A stretch of 11,683 nt of DNA from an uncultured Bacteroidota bacterium (GTDB taxonomy: Bacteria > Bacteroidota > Bacteroidia > Chitinophagales > Chitinophagaceae), in contig CAMLEX010000077.1 of NCBI GenBank assembly GCA_946479055.1, positions 1 to 11,683 of the forward strand. Reading direction: 5' to 3'. Within the stretch, counting starts at the first letter, position 1. Every line of letters starts with the position of its first letter. Positions 1 through 7,482 of the stretch are shown here, piece after piece. Both the position numbers and the translations under genes were made by a program. The notes below the pieces were generated by a model. The model was not told where the DNA came from, made no database searches, and was given only the letters and a program-made list of their open reading frames with translations.

Positions 1-1
1 A

Positions 2-670
2 TTAAATTTCTACCACAACAGAATCCTCGCCAACTCCCAGGCTGACCAAAATCTTTTGAACGGCATCCATCATAGGCGGTGGGCCACAGACATAAAATTT
101 ACTACCGGGAGCTCCAAGGTTTTTTTTCAAAAAATTTTCTGTAATAAATCCATGTTCATAACCCAAAATGGTTTCATCCGATAATATATTTATAAATGAA
201 TCTCCCAATAAACGTTTAAGTTCATCTTCGTGTATTATATCCGCTTTTGTTTTGTTAGCAAAAATCAGTTTGTTACCACTGATCTTATTTACAGAATTTA
301 AATATCTGAAGATGGAAAGAAAAGGAGTGATACCGGCGCCCCCCGCAATAAATATTCCTTCCCCCCTATAGGAAATAGCACCCCATACATCATGTATGAT
401 CAATTCATCACCCGGTTTCAAATTCAATAGTTCATTAGTAACTCCTTTGCGGGAAGGATAAGTTTTTATAGTAAATTCCAGATAATTATCATCCGGTAAA
501 CAGGTAAATGTAAAAGGTCTCTTTTCTTCCTTCCAATTTTCTTTATTGATAGCGACTTCAGTAGCTTGTCCCGGAGTAAAGCTATAGTTTTCCGGTTTTT
601 GCAATACAATCCTCAACACATCATGAGTCACTTTGCCAATTGATTTTATTTTTACCACATGCGACTCCAT
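2..670 (-). CDS. FAD-binding oxidoreductase (ferredoxin-NADP reductase-like)
   Basis: This 222-residue protein has the two-domain core of the ferredoxin-NADP+ reductase superfamily and no attached ferredoxin domain, so it probably moves electrons between NAD(P)H and a separate small carrier or acceptor in the cytoplasm. Seen in the sequence: the flavin-binding RPFTFT motif at residues 51-56, a GVTNELL segment at 76-82 in the usual flavin pyrophosphate position, the nucleotide-binding GGAGITP at 110-116, and CGPPPMM at 195-201 near the C-terminus, where the family contacts the nicotinamide. The gene is complete: ATG at 670 and TAA at 2-4. There is no signal peptide. The physiological partner cannot be read from the sequence. 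It lacks the shared promoter module found before most other units here, and a 411-bp stretch separates it from the DUF4136 gene. Confidence 0.88.
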   Translation of the reverse strand: MESHVVKIKSIGKVTHDVLRIVLQKPENYSFTPGQATEVAINKENWKEEKRPFTFTCLPDDNYLEFTIKTYPSRKGVTNELLNLKPGDELIIHDVWGAISYRGEGIFIAGGAGITPFLSIFRYLNSVNKISGNKLIFANKTKADIIHEDELKRLLGDSFINILSDETILGYEHGFITENFLKKNLGAPGSKFYVCGPPPMMDAVQKILVSLGVGEDSVVVEI

Positions 671-864
671 CTCTGCTGTTTAAGTTTCCTAAATTTATTC
701 AATTATTTTTAACCAGCAGTTTTTACTTATGAAACAAATGGAAGACTCTGACAAATTCAATTTTGTAATGACGATGGATGAGTAAATTGTTTATGTATTG
801 TTTCATCCCCCAGGAATTGTTGCTTTGAGATCATTTAGCGGAATGTATTGATACCGGGTTGTTT

Positions 865-1013
865 TCATGATTGTATCAAATTCGCCACCAAAGCTGTACA
901 CCCGTTTGATAGCCGGCCCCTAATCCTTTGCCGGTTTCGCCATGAAAATATTCATAAAACAAAATGTTATTATTCGCTGAAAGACCTGATTCTTTATTGG
1001 CACTAACCGTTGT
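865..1013 (-). pseudogene. Remnant of a glycoside hydrolase C-terminus (MGH1/GH63-like), frameshifted
   Basis: Read on the minus strand, bases 1013-900 encode a peptide containing NILFYEYFHGETGKGLGA followed by GYQTG. This resembles the end of MGH1/GH63-like glucosidases, which typically close with a segment like FYEYF-G-TG-GLGASHQTGWTALVA. After the QTG codons the frame breaks: only two bases (898-899) stand where a Trp codon is expected. The next frame resumes with TALVANLIQS and ends at TGA, 865-867. About 49 codons survive. Upstream the similarity stops at the terminator of the DUF4136 gene, so the catalytic body is gone. The match rests on my memory of the family and not on a search. The broken frame and missing body argue for a dead fragment. 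Confidence 0.58.
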
Positions 1014-1020
1014 AAAAAGA

Positions 1021-1047
1021 AAAAGCCCCCGCCATTCCGCCGGGGGC
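1021..1047 (-). terminator. Strong intrinsic terminator after the DUF4136 gene
   Basis: A perfect 7-bp GC-only stem pairs 1025-1031 (GCCCCCG) with 1041-1047 (CGGGGGC) around a 9-base loop. On the minus strand it is followed directly by a run of T residues (complement of the A tract at 1014-1024, interrupted once). It lies about 35 bases beyond the stop of the lipoprotein gene and should end that transcript. Confidence 0.88.
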
Positions 1048-1081
1048 CATCATTAAACCTAACCTAATCATGAAAGATATT

Positions 1082-1666
1082 CTAAGAATTTTTCGGCAGA
1101 TCAAATTTTTTAAAAATGGACTTTACATCATCCTTAACATCTCTGCTGGTAATATTACTGCTGATATCACCTTTTGACCAACCCTGCCAGATAAGTTTAT
1201 TTTTTTTAGCATCGACCATATTTACCGTAAGTGTACCTTCTTTGAAGGGCACATTGTAAGTATGGTAGTTCATAAAAAATCGGGGGCTATAATAATATCC
1301 TCTCCTGTGTCTCCAGGGATTACGATAATAACCTGTATAAGCATAACCATACACCGGCTCTGTCTCTTTTTTTACACCTTTCTCCACTACCACATTATAA
1401 TCGAGTAGCACATCCGGCTGTTGATCTGTTTCCTGCCAGCCTTTCTTTTCAAGCTCTGCACTGATAGAGTTTTTTATGTTATTGTCAACTATGTCATTGT
1501 CAGCACGACCTGCTTTTTTTACACCATTATCATTGGCCCATCCAAATGTTTTGTATTTGTTGAAATTAACGCCCTGCGCCACTTCAACATGACTAGTGGT
1601 ATTGCAACTAGTGAAAACGAGCACAGATGCAATAGCCAGCATAGAAATTGATAAACTGTTTTTCAT
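1082..1666 (-). CDS. DUF4136 family lipoprotein
   Basis: This 194-residue protein begins with a lipoprotein signal peptide: a short charged start, a hydrophobic stretch from about 4 to 18 and the lipobox VFTSC with the lipidated Cys at 21. The mature part begins with the aromatic segment VNFNKYKTFGW (about 34-44), typical of DUF4136, and continues as a compact alpha/beta domain. A Tyr/Gly/Arg-rich insert lies at about 107-130 (repeated YGY, YTGYY, RRGYYY). DUF4136 proteins are envelope lipoproteins without an assigned reaction. The ATG at 1664-1666 lies about 36 bases below the predicted transcription start of its own promoter module (1708-1769), and a strong terminator follows the stop, so it is a single-gene unit. 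Membership of the shared-promoter group suggests induction with the exopolysaccharide-type enzyme upstream. Confidence 0.85.
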   Translation of the reverse strand: MKNSLSISMLAIASVLVFTSCNTTSHVEVAQGVNFNKYKTFGWANDNGVKKAGRADNDIVDNNIKNSISAELEKKGWQETDQQPDVLLDYNVVVEKGVKKETEPVYGYAYTGYYRNPWRHRRGYYYSPRFFMNYHTYNVPFKEGTLTVNMVDAKKNKLIWQGWSKGDISSNITSRDVKDDVKSIFKKFDLPKNS

Positions 1667-1707
1667 TTGCTTTAATTTTTATTAGAAGTAAAATTTTGTT
1701 TGTGATG

Positions 1708-1769
1708 TAAAATTAATCTGGCACAGAGCGGATGAAACACGCATATCGTTGAAATGGCAAAAACTATCG
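1708..1769 (-). promoter_or_regulatory. Shared promoter module 1 (operator plus -7 box) for the DUF4136 gene
   Basis: On the minus strand the operator CGATAGTTTTTGCC (1769-1756) continues to TCAACGATA (about 1752-1744). Exactly 42 bases after TTTTTG comes the -7 box TAATTTTA (1715-1708), a 7-of-8 match to the Bacteroidota TAnnTTTG. No convincing -33 box is present. The segment TTTACATCA around the -7 box is shared with module 2. The 5-base CGATA recurs 21 bases apart, as in LytTR-type direct repeats. Confidence 0.75.
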
Positions 1770-1873
1770 GCCGTTCAGGATCTTTTTCACAATTGATTTT
1801 TTACTGTTTGTTTATTGCGTATTAATTATCTAAAATATTCTTACTGTTCTAATACCAGTCTTCCGGAATAAAA

Positions 1874-2386
1874 CTAATTGTTGATTTCATTTACAGGATT
1901 TAAATAAAGAGGCAGCTTAAACTTTATTTCGCATTTATCTTCCTGGTAGACGTATAAATAAAAGGTAACGTCCCAACCATGATAGCCTGATTTTTTTGGA
2001 GTGGTTAATTTATCCAGTATCACCATACCCGAACAGGAATTTATACTGCTGCCATCATTTATAAGCCCATCCGCAGTTAATACTATTCCGTTACTGAATG
2101 GATCTGAAAGATCAATAACAGATGAGTGGAAAAGAGACACATCTACAGTTACTCTTCCTTTGTGATAGGAAAACCATCCTGAACGGGCACGTATATTCGC
2201 AGATACCAGGAATTGCCAGTCCCCATCAAGTAATAACCTGCCTTTTGCGAAATCGATATTAACCCGCATAAGCGGCAGATGATCTGCAACAGGATAATTT
2301 TCGTTTTCATACAACGAAACCAATGAAGCTGCCGGCATAATCGCAAATTCAAAGCGTTGAAGAAGAGTAGTTGTTTTCATAACCAT
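1874..2386 (-). CDS. Unrecognised 170-residue protein with its own shared-promoter module
   Basis: I do not recognise this family. The 170-residue product has no clear signal peptide and no membrane helix. It alternates short hydrophobic and polar segments (for example VDVSLFHSSVIDL around 80-92, WDVTFYLYVYQED around 139-151, then IKFKLPLYL), which suggests a mostly beta-strand, soluble fold. ATG codons lie at 2386 and 2380; the second begins MKTTTLLQRF and could equally be the start. Both lie 25-35 bases below the predicted transcription start of module 2. It is flanked by about 210 bp on each side and seems to be monocistronic, with no clear terminator. The shared promoter is the best evidence that this gene is real and belongs to the same response as the envelope genes. 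Confidence 0.72.
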   Translation of the reverse strand: MVMKTTTLLQRFEFAIMPAASLVSLYENENYPVADHLPLMRVNIDFAKGRLLLDGDWQFLVSANIRARSGWFSYHKGRVTVDVSLFHSSVIDLSDPFSNGIVLTADGLINDGSSINSCSGMVILDKLTTPKKSGYHGWDVTFYLYVYQEDKCEIKFKLPLYLNPVNEINN

Positions 2387-2417
2387 GATTTATTTTGAAG
2401 TAATCAGTTTGATGATG

Positions 2418-2479
2418 TAAACCTACGGCTGCAACCTGCTTCAATTAGTCTTCATTCGTTGAACGGGCAAAAACTATCG
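2418..2479 (-). promoter_or_regulatory. Shared promoter module 2 for the 170-residue protein gene
   Basis: The operator reads CGATAGTTTTTGCCC then GTTCAACGA on the minus strand (2479-2456). The -7 box TAGGTTTA (2425-2418) starts exactly 42 bases after TTTTTG, as in modules 1, 3, 4 and 5. The predicted transcription start is near 2412, about 25 bases before the ATG at 2386. Confidence 0.78.
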
Positions 2480-2556
2480 TCTATTCAGTCCAACCCAATA
2501 TTTTGTAATACTTCAGTAATACAGCAGAGCCTTGATATTCGTGACAAATAGCAAAA

Positions 2557-2576
2557 AAGGATGCGCCTGATTCCTT
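2557..2576 (-). terminator. Possible weak terminator after the synthase gene
   Basis: AAGGA (2576-2572 on the minus strand) can pair with TCCTT (2561-2557) around a 10-base loop, followed by TTTT on that strand. The stem has only five pairs, so this is a weak candidate. It lies 22 bases beyond the stop of the 1125-residue gene, where an end is expected. Confidence 0.3.
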
Positions 2577-2597
2577 GTGTAAAAATGAATTATTATT

Positions 2598-5500
2598 TCA
2601 AACAGACGGCCTGATAACATTACCCGTACGTTTCAATACTCCCCAGCCCTGGCTTTCGCCTTTAATGGCTTTTTTGATGGCACGAAATAATATTATGTAC
2701 ATCAATTGCCGGTAAACAAATCGCTGGGGAATAATCCAGATAAGTTTACCAGGTTTTTCTTTTTCAAATGAAATAGCAAGTAGTCCTACCAGCATATCTA
2801 CCAGCAAAAAAATAATATAGAAGAGAGTGATCTTATGCAGGCTCCCGGGGTTGTGACGGTTCCAAACTAAACTAAACAAAAGCATAACATCCGCTAATGG
2901 TGCCAGTATGGGTAATAAAATCTGGAAGATGAGAATATTGGGCAGGGCTACTAACCCCAATGACTTATATTTTGGTCTGAAACAAGCATCCCTGTTTTTC
3001 CAGAAACTTTGCATGATTCCATAAGTCCAGCGGAAGCGCTGTTTCATGAATTGCTTTACTGTTTCCGGTGCTTCAGTAACAGCAATTGCTTTGCTGCAAT
3101 TGCGAACAGTGTAACCAGCCCTTAATATCCTGATCGTAAGATCACAATCTTCTGCCAGCGTATCTGAAGTAAATCTGCCAGCTTTTACTATCGCTTCTTT
3201 TTTGAAGGCACCGATAGCACCGGGCACTACCGTAATGCCGTTGATCAAATCAAATGACCGACGATCAAAATTTTGTGCAGTGATGTACTCAATGCTTTGC
3301 CAGCGGGTCAATACATTTTTTACATTGCCCACTTTTACGTTACCGGCCACAGCACCTATTGACGGAGATAGTGAAAAATATTTCATCAATTGGCTAACTG
3401 CATTGTGATGCAGTTGCGTGTCTGCATCAATACATATAACATATTCATTACTGCTTTGTACCATAGCGAAGTTTAATGCTGATGCCTTTCCGCCGTTGGG
3501 TTTGGTCAATACTTTAACCTGCGATTGATCTGTAAATGCAGTTTTTACTTTATTATATGTACCATCTGCAGAGCCGTCATCCACAAAAATGATCTCCAAC
3601 CCGGGGTAGTCCTGCTGCAAAAGATTACTGATGGTATTGACTGCATTTATTTCCTCGTTGTATGCCGGAACAATGATGCTCACAGGGGGAGTAAATTTCG
3701 TTTTGCTCAATATTAATTTTTCCTTTTTTGATTTTCTGAATTGAATGATCGCCATGACAGCCATCCAGCTTATTTTAAATAAACCCAGGATAATGGCCGC
3801 CCAAAAGGCGATTGTCAAAAAATGGCTTATCCAGAACCAGGTTGTCAGGGCTTCCCTATCTACATTTAAAAGTTCCCCTTTTACCGGGGGCATTATTTCA
3901 TCTGTCGTTTTGTTCAATAGTTTTGTTATAGAAGTAAATTCAACTCCTCTTTCTTTGAAATACCGGATGATCTTTGGCAGCGCTGCTACTGTGGCAGAAC
4001 GGTTACCACCTGCATCATGTAATAAAATGATCCCTTTTGATGGATTGGATTCATATTGCCTGATTGTCCGGCTGTAAATACTATCAGCAGTTACGCCCTT
4101 ATCCCAATCGTTAGGATCAATACTTTCGCCAACCGTATAATAATTGTTATCACGGCTCAGGGCCACAGGTTTTAATTCAACTTCCTTTGTAGGTTCTGCA
4201 TCGGCATTGTAAGGCGCCCTGAATAAAATAGTACTTCGTCCAATCACTGCTTCAATAAGCAACCGGGTACTTTCCATTTCCGCCAATGCTCTCTGCCGGC
4301 TTACCTCAGCAATATTTGGATGGGTGAATGTATGATTTCCAATTTCGTGACCTTCTTTATAAATACGCTTCAGCAAAGGCAAATTTTCTTCCCCGTTCAT
4401 ACCCACTACAAAGAAGCAGGCATGCACTTTCTCCTTTTTTAAAATATCAAGTATAGCAGGTGTATATTCAGGATCGGGGCCATCATCGAATGTAAGGACC
4501 ACCTGTTTATTAACGTTACCATATTTTTTTATTACATGGCGGGTCGGCAATTGCAAATAGTGTTGCTCAGCAATGATATTTTCAATACTGTCTGTTTCGA
4601 GCTGAATTTTTCCAGGCTGTGGTGTACTCATCACGTTTAAAATCTCTCCATCGCCTATATAGTCTGGTTTTTCAGCGGGTGTATGAATGAGTTGCAACGC
4701 AGAAAAATCAAATGGTTTTTTAGCCAGGCTCTCATTGGACAGATCCCGATTATAAAATATCCAAAGCCGTTCGTCTTCACTACCTAATCTCCAAACAACG
4801 GTGCCCGCTGTTCCATATTCATCAGCAAAGCGAATGCTGTTAAAGTTAGTAGCCGCATCAGTAAAAAAAACATCATGTATTGTTGAATCTGCATCGATAT
4901 AAGTAAAATGATTATTATAGGTGTCGTTGTTAAAATCAATAGCGGCATTGTTTTCTCTGGCGGTAGCCATTGCCTGCTGGTAAGTAAGCGTTGTCGCTTC
5001 ATCCCCTGCGGGCCAGTCATATCCATAAGCTGCAAGGCAGAGAATAATTTTCTCTGCTGGAACTGTAACACAAGTTTCATCCAATGTTTTTTCAATCCAT
5101 TTTTGCGCACTGACAGGCCCGGGAACACTGTTACTATAATATTGATCGTAGGCCATCAGAAAAATGTAATCATTATATTTTGCCAGTTCCTTTACATTGA
5201 AATCTTCATTTTCGGGCATGATATCCTGTGTGACCAACAAACCTTTTGCATGTAATTTTTCGTACAATTCCTTTTGAAAAGCTATAATTAGTTCATCACT
5301 TTTTTCGCGGTATTCCTCAAAGTCAATATTGATTCCCTGCAACTGGTATTGCTGCAGGTATTTAATTATATCATTAATTAATTTTTCTTTCTTTCTTTTG
5401 TTGTGAAGTACCCGGTGAATAAGCTTGCCATCAAACTGTCCCTCGCCTAAATCTTCATTGATATTATTGATTATAGGAACAATCTTTACCTGCTGTCTTT

Positions 5501-5975
5501 TCATCAGTGCCAGCGCATCCGCATCTACAGAAGGTTTCAGGGTATCTGAAGCAGGATCAATAAAAAACCATTCAGGCAACACCATGTTCAGCTTCCCAAT
5601 ATTCTTTTGCAGCGAATAGAAACTCTGCGGATCCCAATCCACATAGAAGGCAGCCCTTACACGGTTGGGCGCAATCGGTTCTCTATGATGCATCAGTTGC
5701 TCATTCTTTTTTTTGGCTGCTAAAAAATCGGCATAACCCTTGTATTTTTTTATTTCATTTTTTGTTAACCCTTTTGGCGTAACAGGATTATTAATCTTTA
5801 TAACTTTTTCTTCATTGGTCAAACCAGGCAACTGTGGCTTAGTATTCCAGACCAGCGTGACCACCACTAAAGGAAGTACCGCCAGTACTATTGATACCAG
5901 CAGCATTCCCGTCCATTTAAAAGCTTTCCAACGAAGCGGAGAACTAGTCGTAAATATTTGTTTTGTTCCACTCAT
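2598..5975 (-). CDS. Membrane fusion enzyme: GH18-like + polysaccharide deacetylase (CE4) + GT2 synthase
   Basis: This 1125-residue protein joins three carbohydrate enzymes. A membrane helix (about 21-43) is followed by a GH18-like domain (about 105-415) with the strand GINIDFEEY at 214-222, where GH18 enzymes carry the acidic catalytic motif. A NodB-type deacetylase follows (about 488-690): TFDDGP at 495-500, metal ligands in NHTFTH (His548, His552), RAPY at 586-589 and LHD at 652-654. A second helix (about 713-737) leads to a processive GT2 domain: VDDGS (798-802), DAD (850-852), ED (942-943) and QRFRW (979-983), then about three C-terminal helices. The inferred topology puts GH18 and CE4 outside the inner membrane and GT2 in the cytoplasm. 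The whole resembles a one-chain version of PgaB+PgaC logic: polymer synthesis, deacetylation and trimming. A poly-GlcNAc-like polymer is an inference. It starts 23 bases after the DUF1003 gene, so it is probably cotranscribed from module 3. Confidence 0.9.
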   Translation of the reverse strand: MSGTKQIFTTSSPLRWKAFKWTGMLLVSIVLAVLPLVVVTLVWNTKPQLPGLTNEEKVIKINNPVTPKGLTKNEIKKYKGYADFLAAKKKNEQLMHHREPIAPNRVRAAFYVDWDPQSFYSLQKNIGKLNMVLPEWFFIDPASDTLKPSVDADALALMKRQQVKIVPIINNINEDLGEGQFDGKLIHRVLHNKRKKEKLINDIIKYLQQYQLQGINIDFEEYREKSDELIIAFQKELYEKLHAKGLLVTQDIMPENEDFNVKELAKYNDYIFLMAYDQYYSNSVPGPVSAQKWIEKTLDETCVTVPAEKIILCLAAYGYDWPAGDEATTLTYQQAMATARENNAAIDFNNDTYNNHFTYIDADSTIHDVFFTDAATNFNSIRFADEYGTAGTVVWRLGSEDERLWIFYNRDLSNESLAKKPFDFSALQLIHTPAEKPDYIGDGEILNVMSTPQPGKIQLETDSIENIIAEQHYLQLPTRHVIKKYGNVNKQVVLTFDDGPDPEYTPAILDILKKEKVHACFFVVGMNGEENLPLLKRIYKEGHEIGNHTFTHPNIAEVSRQRALAEMESTRLLIEAVIGRSTILFRAPYNADAEPTKEVELKPVALSRDNNYYTVGESIDPNDWDKGVTADSIYSRTIRQYESNPSKGIILLHDAGGNRSATVAALPKIIRYFKERGVEFTSITKLLNKTTDEIMPPVKGELLNVDREALTTWFWISHFLTIAFWAAIILGLFKISWMAVMAIIQFRKSKKEKLILSKTKFTPPVSIIVPAYNEEINAVNTISNLLQQDYPGLEIIFVDDGSADGTYNKVKTAFTDQSQVKVLTKPNGGKASALNFAMVQSSNEYVICIDADTQLHHNAVSQLMKYFSLSPSIGAVAGNVKVGNVKNVLTRWQSIEYITAQNFDRRSFDLINGITVVPGAIGAFKKEAIVKAGRFTSDTLAEDCDLTIRILRAGYTVRNCSKAIAVTEAPETVKQFMKQRFRWTYGIMQSFWKNRDACFRPKYKSLGLVALPNILIFQILLPILAPLADVMLLFSLVWNRHNPGSLHKITLFYIIFLLVDMLVGLLAISFEKEKPGKLIWIIPQRFVYRQLMYIILFRAIKKAIKGESQGWGVLKRTGNVIRPSV

Positions 5976-5998
5976 ATCGATATTCCTGTTTTAAAAAA

Positions 5999-6715
5999 CT
6001 AATTAGTCGCAATGGTTTTAGAGATATTAATTTTCTCTATCATTTCCCGTATCATGCCGGCCTGGATCTGTTGTATTTCCAATAAGTTTTCCTGTTGGGT
6101 AATGATAAGATGATCCATTTTTTCATGCAGCATCCTTATCTCCAGTTCACTTTTCAAATTCACCATGTAATCATTCTTTGCCCTTTCCCTGTCTTTTTCC
6201 TCCTGCCGGTTCTGGCTCATCATTATGACAGGGGCCTGTAATGCTGCAATACAGGAAAGGATCAGGTTGAGAAGAATAAATGGATAGGGATCAAATCCTT
6301 TTTCCTGCAATGAATAAATATTTATGATTATCCAGATAAGTATAAAAACGCCGAATGAAATAATGAATTTCCAGCTTCCCCCGAATGAAGCGATCTTGTC
6401 TGCCCATCGCTTGGCTGTACTTAACCTTTCCTGTTTTACTTCAGATGCTTCATCGGCCAGGATATGATTATGCTGAATATTATCCAGCACGGTTTGTTCC
6501 AGCTCTGTGATCGTACCTACTTCTTTGGACAGTAGATTCTGAATATATAGTTGCCGGTATTGATTAAGCTCACTGACCGATAAAAAACAGTCTCCATTAA
6601 AAGTAGGGTTTACTTTTACTATTTCTTTCAGAATGCCATTGCGCACCAGTTTCCCACTGATTTTTTCGCTGGCCGGATATGATTCTCCAGATATATCGCT
6701 GATAAATGTTTGCAT
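5999..6715 (-). CDS. DUF1003 domain membrane protein
   Basis: The product has 238 residues when started at the ATG at 6715. The C-terminal part shows the DUF1003 pattern: WADKIASFGGSWKFI, a membrane helix, DPYPFILLNLILSCIAALQA forming a second helix, then the charged segment QNRQEEKDRERAKNDY and a helical, probably coiled-coil tail of about 60 residues. DUF1003 proteins are inner-membrane proteins of unknown function. The N-terminal 90 residues are soluble, with CFLSVSELNQYRQLYI. The frame can be extended to a TTG at 6742, but that codon lies inside the -7 box of module 3 and upstream of the predicted transcription start, so I chose the ATG. It heads a two-gene operon with the GH18-CE4-GT2 enzyme, 23 bases downstream, which hints at a role beside polymer synthesis or export; that role is inference. 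Confidence 0.86.
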   Translation of the reverse strand: MQTFISDISGESYPASEKISGKLVRNGILKEIVKVNPTFNGDCFLSVSELNQYRQLYIQNLLSKEVGTITELEQTVLDNIQHNHILADEASEVKQERLSTAKRWADKIASFGGSWKFIISFGVFILIWIIINIYSLQEKGFDPYPFILLNLILSCIAALQAPVIMMSQNRQEEKDRERAKNDYMVNLKSELEIRMLHEKMDHLIITQQENLLEIQQIQAGMIREMIEKINISKTIATN

Positions 6716-6739
6716 GCCGTTCTGATTATAAGTACGGAC

Positions 6740-6801
6740 CAAAAATAAACTGGCGTTGAACCTGTATTAATGCGCAGTCGTTGAGCAGGCAAAAACTATC
6801 G
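6740..6801 (-). promoter_or_regulatory. Shared promoter module 3 for the DUF1003-synthase operon
   Basis: The minus strand reads GCGATAGTTTTTGCCTG then CTCAACGA (6802-6778). The -7 box TATTTTTG (6747-6740) is a perfect TAnnTTTG placed exactly 42 bases after TTTTTG. The predicted transcription start is near 6734, giving a leader of about 20 bases to the ATG at 6715. No -33 box is evident, which fits an activator-dependent promoter. Confidence 0.82.
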
Positions 6802-6825
6802 CTGGTCTATCTTCTTTACCTCATT

Positions 6826-6850
6826 AAAAAAGGCCGGGAATACCCGGCCT
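6826..6850 (-). terminator. Strong intrinsic terminator after the PepSY-like gene
   Basis: A perfect 8-bp stem pairs AGGCCGGG (6831-6838) with CCCGGCCT (6843-6850) across a 4-base loop. On the minus strand it is followed by a T run (complement of the A tract 6826-6830). It ends transcription 28 bases beyond the stop at 6879 and directly upstream of module 3, insulating the two units. Confidence 0.92.
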
Positions 6851-6878
6851 GGTTCATAGGTAACCAACAAGTGGAAAT

Positions 6879-7448
6879 TTATTTCATATCTGTGAAGAAA
6901 GAAACATACCCTGCCAAATCTACTTTCACAACAACTGCCTTGTTATCCTTTTTCAATTCAACAAAATAATTATCCGCATCGTCAAAAGTGTTACCATACA
7001 AAATCATATCCATGTCATTGTTCTCATTATCATCAAACTTGATCACACGGTCAATGGTATACCCTGCATACTTTTCAAGAATTTTTTTTCGTGCATTCTC
7101 TGGTAAATCAGCAAAACTTTTATTCTGTGTAGTACCTACCAGCTTGCTGTCGATGTCATAAAAAGCTCTCAATCTTTTCTTGCCCGTTATAAAAGACACT
7201 TCATCGAAATTTTTTGTCTTTATAAAATAAACGCCTTTAGCATCTGAAAAATCCTGCCAAAACTGTCTTTTGGTAAGGTCACTAACTTCAGTACGATCTT
7301 CCACCCGGCGTACCGTGCGATACTCTTTTCTTACTTCCCTTCTTTCCATTCTTAATTCTTTGCGTTCTTTACGATCAATGTTGCCATTCGCAAATGTCAC
7401 TGTTGCAGCCATCATCAGAAAACCCGCTGCTAAAAAAATCTTTTTCAT
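6879..7448 (-). CDS. Secreted PepSY-like protein with an Arg/Glu-rich linker
   Basis: The 189-residue product starts with a signal peptide (MKKIF, hydrophobic core 5-18, likely cut near TFA-NG at 20-21). A densely charged segment follows (about 25-52), with repeated RKERKE, RMERRE, RKEYR blocks. The remainder looks like the PepSY-like or beta-lactamase-inhibitor-like fold common in secreted Bacteroidota proteins: FYDIDSKLVGT, then LPENARKKILEKYAGYTID (about 116-134), then a strand-rich end FVELKKDNKAVVVKVDLAG. Such domains are thought to bind or inhibit; no partner is known here. It has its own promoter module 4 and terminator, so it is a single-gene unit of the regulon. The family assignment rests on pattern memory and is moderate; secretion is well supported. 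Confidence 0.82.
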   Translation of the reverse strand: MKKIFLAAGFLMMAATVTFANGNIDRKERKELRMERREVRKEYRTVRRVEDRTEVSDLTKRQFWQDFSDAKGVYFIKTKNFDEVSFITGKKRLRAFYDIDSKLVGTTQNKSFADLPENARKKILEKYAGYTIDRVIKFDDNENNDMDMILYGNTFDDADNYFVELKKDNKAVVVKVDLAGYVSFFTDMK

Positions 7449-7482
7449 AATTATTATTTTTATTGTTTAAAAATTTGAGATC

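Larger units (their letters stand above)
671..1081. other. 411-bp intergenic stretch before the reductase gene
   Basis: Apart from the glycoside hydrolase remnant (865-1013) and the terminator (1021-1047), I see no gene here. A weak -7-like TAAATTTA sits at 690-697 on the minus strand, about 20 bases before the reductase ATG, but no good copy of the shared operator lies at the matching distance upstream of it. Confidence 0.5.

Noticed and set aside
690..751. A possible seventh module before the reductase gene (TAAATTTA -7 and an AAATGG...GACTCTG stretch near 735-750).
   Set aside because: The -7 box is only 7 of 8 and palindromic, and the bases at the required distance do not match CGATAGTTTTTG without gaps. 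It could at most be a decayed site.
1747..1780. CGTTGAA and CCGTTCAGG around module 1 read as LytTR repeats on the plus strand.
   Set aside because: The two GTT cores are 25 bases apart instead of 21-22 and the second copy is missing in modules 4-6; the minus-strand CGAT pair fits better.
3181..3200. ACTATCG inside the synthase gene resembling the operator core.
   Set aside because: It lies in coding sequence in a strongly conserved GT2 region, lacks the GCAAAAA part and has no -7 box at the fixed distance.
3745..4077. Open frames on the plus strand, such as this 110-codon one inside the synthase gene and the 101-codon one at 8920-9225.
   Set aside because: They are shadows of strongly supported minus-strand genes with intact catalytic motifs, and show no promoter or recognisable protein features.
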